A stretch of DNA of 64,000 bases from JACVCS01 sp038328575 (GCA_038328575.1 JBBQMD010000003.1:47809-111808), one strand, 5' to 3'; counted from the first letter of the stretch, positions 27,083-35,704 are shown. Program-made: numbers and translations. Notes: a model not told the origin generated them from the letters alone.

Positions 27083-27430
27083 TCAACCCTGATTCTGCAG
27101 CAACGACTCCGCCAGCGCGTCCAGGTCCTGCTCCTGCTTTGAACGTTCGTCCGGGCTTCGCGGCGCTTCGCCCAGGGCCTCGATCCGGTTCTTCAGATCG
27201 CCCACGTACGACATGCGGATCCCGAAGTTCTCGCCGACCTTCACCGCCCGCCCCAGCCCGACACACTTGTTGTTCACCAGAAGTTCAAGCTCCTCCTCCG
27301 CGGACTTGGGGATCTCGATGATCGCGCCGGGGGCCAGCGCCACCACGTCGCGCGCGGCCATGTCGCGCCGCCCGAGGACGACGATGAGCGGAACATCGAG
27401 CCGGAGAATGTGCTTGATATCGGAAGCCAT
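27083..27430 (-). CDS. fliN: FliN/SpoA-domain flagellar switch protein
   Basis: 115 residues. Residues ~5-78 form one SpoA domain: ILRLDVPLIVVLGRRDM, LAPGAIIEIPKSAEEELELLVNNK and GRAVKVGENFGIRMSYVGD. FliN builds the C-ring that reverses the flagellar motor; a type III secretion homologue is the alternative. The C-terminal ~35 residues are charged and Gln-rich. No other flagellar gene is in the window, so it is detached from the usual fliM/fliP cluster. It is followed on its strand by the outer-membrane-like gene. Confidence 0.85.
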   Translation of the reverse strand: MASDIKHILRLDVPLIVVLGRRDMAARDVVALAPGAIIEIPKSAEEELELLVNNKCVGLGRAVKVGENFGIRMSYVGDLKNRIEALGEAPRSPDERSKQEQDLDALAESLLQNQG

Positions 27431-27574
27431 GCTTCAGATATCGGCGATTCCGAAGCCTTCAGATCAGCGGCGTTCACCCGTTCCTTCACAACCCGCGCGG
27501 CCGGACAGGCCGCGGGGTGTGAGGAATTGCCGGGAGCGGATCGAGTCTCTCTCAATCCAGCGGGGACAGGGGGA

Positions 27575-27609
27575 AAGTCGCGAGACGCCAGTCGCGAGTC
27601 TCGAGTCAG
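27575..27609. repeat. GAGTCGC heptamer tract between fliN and DUF1444 gene
   Basis: AAGTCGC, GAGACGC, CAGTCGC, GAGTCTC, GAGTCAG in register, preceded by GGGGGA so that GAAAGTCGCGAG is present, as at 9752 (minus) and 39876. Weaker heptads may run on to about 27660. Confidence 0.7.
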
Positions 27610-27675
27610 GAACCAGAGGCCGATGCAAGCCGAGAGCTGACGGTGGAGGCAGAGGGCCGAGAGTTCACCCCTTGG

Positions 27676-28491
27676 TCACGCGGCCTCGTTCTGCGCGTCG
27701 TCGAGTTCGATGGTGCCCGCGACGCCGTCGCGGGTGACGAGGAAGAACTCGGGCGTGATCGGGTAGGGGAGGCGCCGGTAGTCTTCACGGATGCGGTTGC
27801 CCAGGCGCTGGACAAACGGCTCGGGGTTGATGCTCATGGCAACGAACATGTCGCGGGCCGGCGTAGCGACGTAGAAGTTGGTGCCCAGGCGTGGCGCGAG
27901 CTTGTCGTACATCGTGCCCAGCAGCAGGCGGGCGGCGTCGTAGCCGTCCTGCTCCGCGACGATGATCGCGCGCCCGCCCTCTTTGCTCGTCACCACCTGC
28001 AGTTCGATCTCTCGCGAGAGCTGCTGGAGGTTCTCGCGAGCCAACTCGTCCAGCTCATCGGGGCAGACGCGCCAGCGGATCATCTGCTCCGCAGTGACGC
28101 TGACGGTCATCTGCGGCATGTCGATCACGAAGACGATCACTGTCCCGTTGACAAACGGCACGTGCGCCACCTGCTCGCGATTCAGATGCTCGAAGATGGC
28201 CGCGGGCTGGATGCGCGGCATCACCCGGTGCCGCAGCATATCGAAGCCCATCGTGTTGATCGAGGACGCCTCGCCGGAGAAGAGCTGATCGAGATAGTGC
28301 TCGATGATCTCCTGCCCGCGATTCGGATCGTGCTTTACGAGCCGGAAGAGATTGTCCAGGTCCAAGCGCCGCCCGTTGACGATCATCTCGCGTGGGCCGG
28401 TGAGCTCTACTGCGTAGTCAGGCTGAAGCTGGCGAAGCATGATCGCGACACGCTCAGCAAACGCTTCCGGTTCCGGCGGCATCTTGGCCAT
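27676..28491 (-). CDS. DUF1444 family protein
   Basis: 271 residues from the ATG at 28491 (AGGG upstream); a longer frame exists but its extra 22 residues are not convincing. The pattern FAERVAIMLRQLQPDYAVEL, RRLDLDNLFRLV and the IIEHYLDQL segment match the DUF1444 (YtpQ-like) family, a cytoplasmic family without known reaction. The C-terminal half is alpha/beta and ends with acidic residues. No membrane or export signal. Confidence 0.7.
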   Translation of the reverse strand: MAKMPPEPEAFAERVAIMLRQLQPDYAVELTGPREMIVNGRRLDLDNLFRLVKHDPNRGQEIIEHYLDQLFSGEASSINTMGFDMLRHRVMPRIQPAAIFEHLNREQVAHVPFVNGTVIVFVIDMPQMTVSVTAEQMIRWRVCPDELDELARENLQQLSREIELQVVTSKEGGRAIIVAEQDGYDAARLLLGTMYDKLAPRLGTNFYVATPARDMFVAMSINPEPFVQRLGNRIREDYRRLPYPITPEFFLVTRDGVAGTIELDDAQNEAA

Positions 28492-28564
28492 GTGAAGTAA
28501 CCCTGGTGCGCAAAGCGATACCGCCGACCGAAAGGATCGGAGGCCCGCTCTGGGCAAAGTCGCT

Positions 28565-28623
28565 GCGGGAGCGCGTCGGCAGAAGCCCCGACGCGTGGGG
28601 CCGAGACGCAGAGCGCGTCCCGC
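28565..28623. other. Compound stem-loop
   Basis: GCGGGA-GCGC (from 28565) pairs with GCGC-(G)-TCCCGC (to 28623); inside, GCCCC (28585-28589) pairs with GGGGC (28597-28601). No T-run on either side, so structure and not termination is the likely role. Confidence 0.4.
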
Positions 28624-28806
28624 TCCTCACATCGACACCCGATTGTTCGAGAACAACCGTGTGTTGGTTCCCGCGACGCGAAATGCGGGGCGCGAGTCGG
28701 AATAAGTGTTCGAGAGGATCGACTCCGCAGCGGCGCGCGTCCGCGTAAGCACGAGAAGGCATGCAATCGCAAATCGCGCCTTGAAAATTCCCTCGCCGCC
28801 GCGTCC

Positions 28807-28861
28807 GCAAAAAAGAAAGCGAGGGAGAGAGGACCAGCCCACATGGTCCACTCGACCCTCG
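28807..28861 (-). terminator. Minus-strand intrinsic terminator without a gene in front of it
   Basis: CGAGGG (28820-28825) pairs with CCCTCG (28856-28861) and GGACCA (28831-28836) with TGGTCC (28844-28849). On the minus strand it is followed by CTTTCTTTTTT. No plausible protein gene lies upstream on that strand before 29356. Confidence 0.6.
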
Positions 28862-29257
28862 TTTCTCGGACGCCAACACAGCGTCCAGGTTCGATTGTCC
28901 CCGCCCAAGGTCGCGCGGCCCGGGTTCACCAGCCATGCCGCTCGATTCGCACGCCTCTCGGCGAACGCACTCCATGTGCCGCGTGTCAGGGTCGGCCTCC
29001 CAACCGACTTCCCGACACATTTCAACGCTGACTCCGACCCGAGCCGAATCGAACTCTCAATCTCTACCAGCAGGGCCGCGATCAGAAACACTTCGTCCGT
29101 CGTTCATCCCGCGTTGGCTCGGGGCACATGTGCTGCCCCGGCGAATCCAAACCGAAAGGATACTTGCAAGGCGGGTGCCAACCGGGCAGGGATGGTTTCC
29201 GAGATCGATTGCCGCGTCACTGACGAAATCTGCGCACTTACGGTGACATATCACAAT

Positions 29258-29283
29258 AAAAACAATGATCCACCATTGTTTTT
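29258..29283. promoter_or_regulatory. 26-base palindrome, possible operator
   Basis: AAAAACAATG and its exact complement CATTGTTTTT flank a 6-base centre. It lies 74 bases ahead of the sigma-54 activator gene. GATACCA follows twice, at 29283-29289 and 29296-29302. Could be an operator or a bidirectional terminator. Confidence 0.45.
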
Positions 29284-29329
29284 GATACCACAGTGAGATA
29301 CCATTATTCGTGATCTTCCGGCGTTCCTC

Positions 29330-29342
29330 TAATTATAGAAGA
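29330..29342. repeat. AT-rich 13-mer, copy 2
   Basis: Identical to 15336-15348. Here it ends 14 bases ahead of the activator's ATG. Confidence 0.4.
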
Positions 29343-29356
29343 TTGGGTGAGTCGGC

Positions 29357-30925
29357 ATGGACTCGTTTTTGCACTTCCAAGGCCTTGCGGGCACCAATCA
29401 TGTCGGTGTTTTGTTTGCTGATCGTACGGGTGCGGTGCTGAGCGCAAATGCCGCCGCCGCGACGCTTTTGGGCGACAGTGAACTGAGCCGGGGGCCTACG
29501 CCGCCGCAGTCAGTACTCGCGCCCGGCCTGCCGCGAGGTTTGCCGCTGTCCACCTGGTTGGACGGGGTGAGCGGATTTCTTGAGCGATTGGACAGCTTGG
29601 GCGGCGAGGCCACGCTGCGCGGCGTGTCGGTGCGGCGCTCTGTCCGGACTACATACGTCGACATCGTTGCCCGCCCGTACGTGTGGTCTGAGACTGCACA
29701 GGGCCCCGAAGCCGCGGCGTGGGTGCTGATGCTGACGGACGCGACAGCGCGGGTGGTGGCCGAGGGGGAGGCGGCAAGGTTGCGGGCGCGGGTGGCGGAG
29801 CTTGAGCAGCTTCAGCTTCGGGCCGCGATGAGTGACGCTCAGGTGGCCGGCGAAGACAGGTCCGGCGCGGGCGATGCCGTGGCGCGCGATCCATACCGCA
29901 TGGTGGGCGCTTCGCCAGCGCTGCGGCGCGTGAAGGACCAGGTAGCGCGCGTGGCGCGAACGAGCGCAACGGTCTTGATCGCGGGCGAAACCGGCGCAGG
30001 CAAGGAACTTGTGGCGCGTTCGGTACACCAGCTTTCGAATCGTGTGGTGCAGTCGTTTATTGCGGTGAACTGTGCCGCGATGCCGGAATCGTTGATCGAG
30101 TCCGAGTTGTTCGGGCACGAGCGTGGGGCGTTCACCGGCGCAGACAAGCGTCGTGCGGGGAAGTTTGAGCTGGCCGACGGCGGCACGCTTTTTTTGGACG
30201 AGATCGCGGAGCTGCCGCTGCAAAGCCAGGCGAAGCTGCTGCGCGTGCTGCAGGATGGCGCGTTCGAGCGCGTCGGCGGCATGGAGACGCTGAAGGTCGA
30301 TGTCCGCCTCGTCGCAGCGACGCACCGCGATCTGGCCGGGCTGGTGGAGCGCGGGCGGTTTCGCGAGGATCTGTTCTATCGCTTAAACGTCTTCAAAATC
30401 CACGTGCCGCCCTTGCGAGAGCGCAAGGAGGATTTGCGGCTGCTGGTCGAGCACATCCACGAGCGCATCGCTGAGCGGATGGGGCGCCCGGTGCTGACAA
30501 TTTCGGAGCGATCGCTGCGCCGCGTACTGGCGTACGCCTGGCCTGGAAATGTGCGTGAGCTGGCCAACGCAGTGGAGCGGGCGACGCTGCTGGCCGATGG
30601 GAGCGAGCTGGAGGTGGAGCTCCCGGAATCGCCATTGAAGGAGCTGCCGGGCGTGAGGGGCGGCTCGCTCAACGCCCTGACAGCGCGCGGCGGCGGCGGG
30701 GAGCGCTCGAGCACCACGCGCGACATTTTGCTAGACCTGACGCTGGAGCAGCTCCAGCGCCTGCACATCACCCACGCGCTGGAATCCAGCGGCTATCAGG
30801 TCTTCGGCGAAGGCGGCGCGGCGTCAAAGCTGGACATCAACCCATACACGCTCCTGAGCCGGATGGATCGCTACGGCATCCCCCGCCCGCGCCAGATGAA
30901 GCGAGAGCGAAAGGCAAGTTCGTAA
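29357..30925 (+). CDS. Sigma-54-dependent transcriptional activator with PAS-like sensor
   Basis: 522-residue bacterial enhancer-binding protein. Residues ~10-130 look like a PAS sensor (GVLFADRTGAVLSANAAAATLLG), not a phospho-receiver. The AAA+ domain has Walker A GETGAGKE (210-217), the sigma-54 contact loop GAFTGA (257-262), Walker B LFLDE (278-282) and an arginine-finger region. The C-terminal helix-turn-helix (~475-515) is Fis-like but reads GYQVFGEGGAASKLDINPYTLLSRM. It should open promoters with a GG/GC (-24/-12) box upon sensing a small signal. The AT-rich, palindromic upstream region suggests autoregulation. Its targets are unknown; acpP follows 212 bases later. Confidence 0.92.
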   Translation: MDSFLHFQGLAGTNHVGVLFADRTGAVLSANAAAATLLGDSELSRGPTPPQSVLAPGLPRGLPLSTWLDGVSGFLERLDSLGGEATLRGVSVRRSVRTTYVDIVARPYVWSETAQGPEAAAWVLMLTDATARVVAEGEAARLRARVAELEQLQLRAAMSDAQVAGEDRSGAGDAVARDPYRMVGASPALRRVKDQVARVARTSATVLIAGETGAGKELVARSVHQLSNRVVQSFIAVNCAAMPESLIESELFGHERGAFTGADKRRAGKFELADGGTLFLDEIAELPLQSQAKLLRVLQDGAFERVGGMETLKVDVRLVAATHRDLAGLVERGRFREDLFYRLNVFKIHVPPLRERKEDLRLLVEHIHERIAERMGRPVLTISERSLRRVLAYAWPGNVRELANAVERATLLADGSELEVELPESPLKELPGVRGGSLNALTARGGGGERSSTTRDILLDLTLEQLQRLHITHALESSGYQVFGEGGAASKLDINPYTLLSRMDRYGIPRPRQMKRERKASS

Positions 30926-31137
30926 CCGGGAAGGGCGTGTGTTGAGGCAGCGGGCGCAGTGGGGGTGTGTGGAGAGAGGGTGCGGAAGCGAGCGTCGGGC
31001 TTGCCAATGACGGCTGAGCCCGCTAGATTTGAGCTGGCGAGGTTCGGGGAAACTCCTGAACGGATGCCGAGCGCCGGGTTGCGAAACTGTGACGAGTTGG
31101 TCGAGAAGCAGCGCGGCTTACATCTGGAGAACTATCC

Positions 31138-31389
31138 GTGACCGAGCAGGAAATCGAAGTGAAAGTGATCGACATCGTGGCGAAGCAGCTTGGCGCTGAC
31201 AAGGGCGCGATCAGTCGCACCACGAACTTTGTGACCGATCTGAACGCTGACAGCCTCGACACGGTCGAGCTGGTCATGGAGTTTGAGGACGAGTTCAAGA
31301 CCTCGATCCCCGACGACCAGGCGGAGAAGATCAAGACCGTCGGCGAAGCGATCGAGTTCATTAAGGCGAACATGGGCAAGGCGGCCTGA
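31138..31389 (+). CDS. acpP: Acyl carrier protein
   Basis: 83-residue fatty acid carrier. The phosphopantetheine site is S39 in NADSLDTVEL; the fold helices and the acidic character match AcpP. The start is a GTG at 31138 with GGAG ten bases upstream. Followed by fabF but separated from it by a strong terminator, so acpP is probably made in excess of the synthase. Confidence 0.96.
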   Translation: MTEQEIEVKVIDIVAKQLGADKGAISRTTNFVTDLNADSLDTVELVMEFEDEFKTSIPDDQAEKIKTVGEAIEFIKANMGKAA

Positions 31390-31436
31390 ACGTCGCCTTT
31401 GGCGCGCCCGCATCGTTGCGGGTGATTTGAGCATCG

Positions 31437-31471
31437 AACCGGTCGGCCGCGGGCCGGCCGGTTTGTTTATT
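31437..31471 (+). terminator. Terminator between acpP and fabF
   Basis: AACCGGTCGGCC pairs with GGCCGGCCGGTT, 12 pairs with one G-T, loop of three, then TGTTTATT. Lies 48 bases past the acpP stop. Confidence 0.75.
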
Positions 31472-31584
31472 GGTGGATCGTCCGCCCGGCGGATTGACGC
31501 CGGCCGGATCGTGCAAGATGGACGGCCGGGCCGGGAGTTGAGGCGTTCGCTGGGCGGTTGTCTGGGTCCATGTCTGGGGCAACG

Positions 31585-32877
31585 ATGCAATCTATGAGCA
31601 TGAGCAAGCATGGCGTGCGGGTAGTGATCACCGGCATCGGCGCAGTGACAAACCTGGGCCTCGACGCCAAGGAGACCTGGGAAGCCATGCGGGCCGGGCG
31701 TTCAGGAATTTCCGTGCTCGAGGGCGAGGAGTTCGCACGCTTTGGCCCGGACGCCTGGGACACGCTCATCGCCGGTCAGGTGAAGAACTTTGACGCGACC
31801 AAGTGGATGGACGCGCGCGAGGCCCGCCGCGTTGACCGGTTCACGCAGCTTGGCGTCTCGGCGGCGGCCCAGGCGGTCGCCCACTCGGGCGTGGATTTCA
31901 GCAAGGAAGACCCGGAGCGCTGCGGCGTCATCATCGGCTCGGGCATCGGCGGCATCACGACGATGGAAGAGTGCGCCAACGTGCTGCGCGATCGCGGGCC
32001 CAGCCGCGTCAGCCCGTTCACGGTGCCCAAGCTGATGGCCAACGCCGCGGCGGGGCACATCTCCATCCGCTTCGGGCTGCAAGGGCCGGCCAGCACGCAC
32101 GCGACGGCGTGCGCCAGCAGCGGGCACGCCATCGGCGACGCGGTGTACTCCATGCGTCGCGGCGAGACCGACGTCATGCTCGTGGGCGGCGCTGAGTCAA
32201 CCGTCGGGCCGGTGTGCGTCGCGGCGTTCAGCGCGATGAAGGCGCTGAGCACACGCAACAGCGAGCCGACCAAGGCCTCGCGCCCGTTTGACAAGGATCG
32301 CGACGGTTTTGTGCTGGCCGAGGGGGCTGCGGTCATGGTGCTGGAGACCGAGGAGCACGCCAAGAAGCGCGGCGCCAACATCATCGGCGAGATCGTCGGC
32401 GTCGCCAACAGTTGCGACGCGCATCACATCACCGCCCCGGCGGAGGACGGCGCCGGCGCCAAGCGCAGCATGAAGTGGGCCTTGCGCGATGCGGGCCTGA
32501 ACATCACGCAGATCGAGTACATCAACGCCCACGGCACCAGCACGCCCCTGGGCGATCGCGCCGAAGTCACCGCGGTCCTTTCGCTGTTCGGCGATCATGC
32601 CCGCAAGAGCGCCGGCGGCAAGTGCCTGATGAGCTCGACCAAGAGCATGCACGGGCACGCGCTGGGGGCCAGCGGGGCGGTTGAGATGATCGCCTGCCTG
32701 CACGCAGTCAACGACGGCGTGATCGCGCCGACGATCAACCTTGACAGCGTGGACGATGGGATGGACGTAGACCTGGTGCCGCACCACGCGCGCGAGCGGC
32801 GCATCAAGTACGCGATGAACAACACCTTCGGCTTCGGCGGGCACAACTGCTCGGTGATCGTCGCGCGCTACGAGTGA
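31585..32877 (+). CDS. fabF: 3-oxoacyl-[acyl-carrier-protein] synthase II
   Basis: Condensing enzyme of fatty acid elongation, about 430 residues. The Cys-His-His triad is complete: C in TACASSGHA, H in INAHGTST and H in SMHGHALGASG; the conserved Lys precedes the last. The start is ambiguous: in-frame ATGs at 31570, 31585, 31594 and 31600 precede the conserved VVITGIGAVT; I take 31585, which has GGGG five bases upstream. Genetic link to acpP supports the call. A heptamer tract begins at its stop codon. Confidence 0.95.
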   Translation: MQSMSMSKHGVRVVITGIGAVTNLGLDAKETWEAMRAGRSGISVLEGEEFARFGPDAWDTLIAGQVKNFDATKWMDAREARRVDRFTQLGVSAAAQAVAHSGVDFSKEDPERCGVIIGSGIGGITTMEECANVLRDRGPSRVSPFTVPKLMANAAAGHISIRFGLQGPASTHATACASSGHAIGDAVYSMRRGETDVMLVGGAESTVGPVCVAAFSAMKALSTRNSEPTKASRPFDKDRDGFVLAEGAAVMVLETEEHAKKRGANIIGEIVGVANSCDAHHITAPAEDGAGAKRSMKWALRDAGLNITQIEYINAHGTSTPLGDRAEVTAVLSLFGDHARKSAGGKCLMSSTKSMHGHALGASGAVEMIACLHAVNDGVIAPTINLDSVDDGMDVDLVPHHARERRIKYAMNNTFGFGGHNCSVIVARYE

Positions 32878-32917
32878 GTCGCGCGATGCGAGTCGCGAGT
32901 CGCGAGTCGCGAGTGTC
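32876..32917. repeat. GAGTCGC heptamer tract between fabF and hldE
   Basis: GAGTCGC, GCGATGC, GAGTCGC, GAGTCGC, GAGTCGC, GAGTGTC in strict register. The first unit overlaps the fabF stop codon; the tract fills the gap between the convergent genes. Clearest member of the family. Confidence 0.8.
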
Positions 32918-32928
32918 AGTCGCAGCGG

Positions 32929-34506
32929 CTATGGGTTCGGGGTGGCGCGGATTTTGTCGACGGTGTTGGTGGTGCTGCGTCCGGGGACAACATCGACCAG
33001 GACGACGCGCCCGCCTTTAGATTTGACGTGGGCGGCGCCGGGGATGGAGTCTTCGTCGTATTGAGCGCCCTTGACGAGCACGTCGGGCGCGATCGCCTCG
33101 ATCAATCGCTGCGGCGTGTCCTCGCTGAAGATGATCACGGCCCCGACGCACTCCAGCGCCGCGATGACGCCGGCGCGCTCGGATTGATCGCGCACCGGTC
33201 GCCCGGGCCCTTTGAGCTTTCTCACGCTGGCGTCGTCGTTGATGGCGACGACCAGGAAATCGCCAAGCTCCGCGGCGCGCTGCAGCGTTGAGACGTGCCC
33301 CAGGTGCAGCAGGTCAAAGCAGCCGTTGGTGAAGACGACGGTGGGGGGCTTTGGCGCGCTGCCCGCGGGAGTTTGCAGGCTGGTGCTTGCCTGGCTGTGG
33401 CGCAGGGCGTCGATCTCGACTTTGAGTTGTTCGAGCGTTCGCAGTTTGCCGTGCTCGGATCTGTCGCGACGCAGGAGGTCGCGGTGGATGCGTTCGAGGG
33501 GGATGGGCACGCAGCCGAACTCTTCGACTTCGAGGCCCGCCGCGGCGTTGGCGAAGCGCACGGCGTCAAACCACTCGATGGCGTTGGCGCGTGCGCCAGC
33601 CAGAGCGGCAAGGACCATGTCGCCCGCGCCGGTAACGTCGTAGATCTTCCGCGCGGTGGTCGGCACCGCGCGCGCTTCGGCATTGCGTTCCACCAGCAGC
33701 GCGCCAGATTTATCCAGCGTGATCACCGCGGCCCGAAGGTCCAGCGTCGCGAGCAGATGCTGGGCGATGTCGGCATAGTCCTCGGTGCGGGCGCGAGGCT
33801 TGGCGCTGGGGCGGGCGGATTCGGGGCCGGTGTTGCGCGAAGCGGTCTCGGATTCGGCGCGGTTGGGCGTGATGGATGCGGCGCCGCGATACTTCGCGTA
33901 ATCGCCGATCGGCGCGGGATCGACGAGGACTTCGACGCCGTGGTGGTTGCTCAGCGCGATGACCTCGCGGCAAAGCTCCGGCGTACACACGCCCTTGTTG
34001 TAATCCTCGATGCAGACGACGACCGGGAGCTTGAGCGCCAGTGCGATTTGCAGCTCGCGCTCGAAGGCCGCGACGAGCTGGCGAGTGATGTCAGGCGATG
34101 CGGGCTCGCGCGACTCGTAATCGAGCCGGAACATCTTCTGCGCGTGGCGGTGTTGCGCCAGGCCGATGATCGAGCGCTTGACGGTCGTGGGGCGGGCGGT
34201 GTCTTCAAGCACCGAGCGCGACTCGACGCGATGGGTGCTGAGCAGTTCGCGCAAGCGCTGGCCCGCGTGATCCGCGCCGACGAGCCCGACCGCGGCGACC
34301 GAGCCCTTGAGCGCGATGAGATCGAGGCAGACGTTCGCCGCGCCGCCGGGGCGCTGCTCGGTGTGTTTCACGAGGAGGACGGGGACGGGGGCGTCGTTGG
34401 CAAGGCGATCGGCATCGCCGGAGCAGGTCTCGTCGAGCATGAAATCGCCGAGGACGATGGCGTGGAAGGGCTTCCAGCGGGCGAGCGCGTCGAGCAGGTG
34501 GGACAT
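32929..34506 (-). CDS. hldE: Bifunctional heptose 7-phosphate kinase / heptose 1-phosphate adenylyltransferase
   Basis: 525 residues joining a ribokinase-like kinase (~1-340; GDFMLDE, PGGAANV, the GAGDMV anion-hole motif) to a nucleotidyltransferase (~390-525; TNGCFDLLHLGHV and S-x-x-N-T-V-D-K-I). It makes ADP-heptose for the lipopolysaccharide inner core, in the cytoplasm. The kinase half has a ~20-residue Arg/Ala-rich insert after ASITPNRAE. Start is the ATG at 34506. Other core genes are not adjacent. Confidence 0.94.
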   Translation of the reverse strand: MSHLLDALARWKPFHAIVLGDFMLDETCSGDADRLANDAPVPVLLVKHTEQRPGGAANVCLDLIALKGSVAAVGLVGADHAGQRLRELLSTHRVESRSVLEDTARPTTVKRSIIGLAQHRHAQKMFRLDYESREPASPDITRQLVAAFERELQIALALKLPVVVCIEDYNKGVCTPELCREVIALSNHHGVEVLVDPAPIGDYAKYRGAASITPNRAESETASRNTGPESARPSAKPRARTEDYADIAQHLLATLDLRAAVITLDKSGALLVERNAEARAVPTTARKIYDVTGAGDMVLAALAGARANAIEWFDAVRFANAAAGLEVEEFGCVPIPLERIHRDLLRRDRSEHGKLRTLEQLKVEIDALRHSQASTSLQTPAGSAPKPPTVVFTNGCFDLLHLGHVSTLQRAAELGDFLVVAINDDASVRKLKGPGRPVRDQSERAGVIAALECVGAVIIFSEDTPQRLIEAIAPDVLVKGAQYDEDSIPGAAHVKSKGGRVVLVDVVPGRSTTNTVDKIRATPNP

Positions 34507-34639
34507 GAAGGGAGGGTAGGGTGAGTTGCCGGATGGACGGAACTTGAAGTGGCGACGCGGGGACGTGGCAGAGTGGCGAAGTTGCGCAAGCCGCAGTTGG
34601 AGTGGAACTTAGCCGGTCATCGTTGCGAACGGTTCGGAG

Positions 34640-35704
34640 ATGACTGCCAGCGGTGTAAATGCGATCGTCAAGCAGAAGCGCCGGTGGACGCGTCACCTGG
34701 TGACGCGGCGGGCGTTGATCCGCATCGCGAAACTGCTCGGCGCGATCGTGATGCTGGTGCTCGGGCTGACGTGGTACGGAGCGTCGATGCCCGGTCAATC
34801 GTTTCGTGGTGCGCTCCCGGCGATAACGCCGGAGCAGCGAGTGCTGGCGGTTGCGTTGGAAGGGCACGTTCGCGTGCTGGCGGGAGAGCTTGGTGGGCGG
34901 AGCTTGTTTTTTCCGGCAAAGCAGGCCGCGAGCGCGAAGTACTTGCGCGATCGTTTGCTCGCGTTTGGATACGCGCAGGTGAACGAGACCTTCGCGGAGC
35001 GCGGCGGGCGAACGCCGAACCTTGAAGTCGTGCTCACCGGCACCAGCCCTGAGCTGCCTTGTGTAGTGATTGGTGCGCACTACGACTCGTTCCAGGGCAC
35101 CCCGGGGGCCGACGACAACGCGTCCGGCTGCGCTGGCGTTCTGGAGATCGCGCGATCCATGGCGAGCGCGGCGCAGGCTCGCACTGTGCGATTCGTGCTG
35201 TTTATCAACGAGGAACCGCCGACGTTTCAAACCAGCAACATGGGCTCGCTGGTGTACGCGAAGGACCTGCAGACTCGCGGCATCAAGGTGTACGCGATGC
35301 TCAGCCTCGAATCGATCGGCTACTACCGCACCGAAGCCGGCTCGCAGAGATACCCCCTGCCCGGGCTCGGCGAGATTTATCCCGACACCGGCGATTTCAT
35401 CGGCTTCGTCGGCGACCTTAGCTCGCGCTGGCTGGTGCGACGCGCGATCAGCGCGTTCCGCCAGCGGACGCAGTTTCCCAGCGAAGGTGCCGCTCTCCCG
35501 AGCCAGCTTGAGGGCGTCGGCTGGTCGGACCACTGGGCGTTCTGGCAGACTGGCGTCCCGGCGATCATGGTCACATGCACGGCTCCGTTTCGCAATCCGA
35601 ACTATCACCAGGACACCGATACGCCCGAGACGCTGGACTACGAGCGCATGAGCCGCGTCGTGCAGGGCCTGACGGAGGTCGTTCGCGACCTTGCGAAGCC
35701 GTGA
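34640..35704 (+). CDS. M28 family zinc aminopeptidase, membrane-anchored
   Basis: 354 residues. One membrane segment at ~30-50 (LLGAIVMLVLGLTWYG) places the catalytic domain outside the cytoplasm. M28 metal ligands are visible: H in GAHYDSF, D in GADDNASG, E-E in INEEPP, and H in YHQDTDTPETLDY; the S-D-H-W-A-F-W segment is also typical. Predicted to trim N-terminal residues from peptides; glutaminyl cyclase-like activity is less likely. Divergent from hldE. Confidence 0.87.
   Translation: MTASGVNAIVKQKRRWTRHLVTRRALIRIAKLLGAIVMLVLGLTWYGASMPGQSFRGALPAITPEQRVLAVALEGHVRVLAGELGGRSLFFPAKQAASAKYLRDRLLAFGYAQVNETFAERGGRTPNLEVVLTGTSPELPCVVIGAHYDSFQGTPGADDNASGCAGVLEIARSMASAAQARTVRFVLFINEEPPTFQTSNMGSLVYAKDLQTRGIKVYAMLSLESIGYYRTEAGSQRYPLPGLGEIYPDTGDFIGFVGDLSSRWLVRRAISAFRQRTQFPSEGAALPSQLEGVGWSDHWAFWQTGVPAIMVTCTAPFRNPNYHQDTDTPETLDYERMSRVVQGLTEVVRDLAKP

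Larger units (their letters stand above)
28492..29356. other. 865-base structured, probably non-coding region
   Basis: Two divergent genes flank it. Frames are open on both strands but overlap strong hairpins and show no domain or codon-usage support. From left to right I see a GAAA-capped hairpin (28531-28545), a 59-base compound stem-loop (28565-28623), a minus-strand terminator (28807-28861), and a strikingly AT-rich last 130 bases with a 26-base palindrome, two GATACCA boxes and the 13-mer copy. It may encode one or more RNAs. Confidence 0.5.

Noticed and set aside
28862..29220. Possible tmRNA or RNase P RNA on the minus strand
   Set aside because: tRNA-like GTTCGATT is present, but no acceptor stem, tag peptide frame, or conserved RNase P core (GAGGAAAGTCC-like) could be found.
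28627..29296. Open frames on both strands in the 28.5-29.3 kb gap
   Set aside because: They overlap each other and strong hairpins, including a terminator inside the minus frame, and show no motif.
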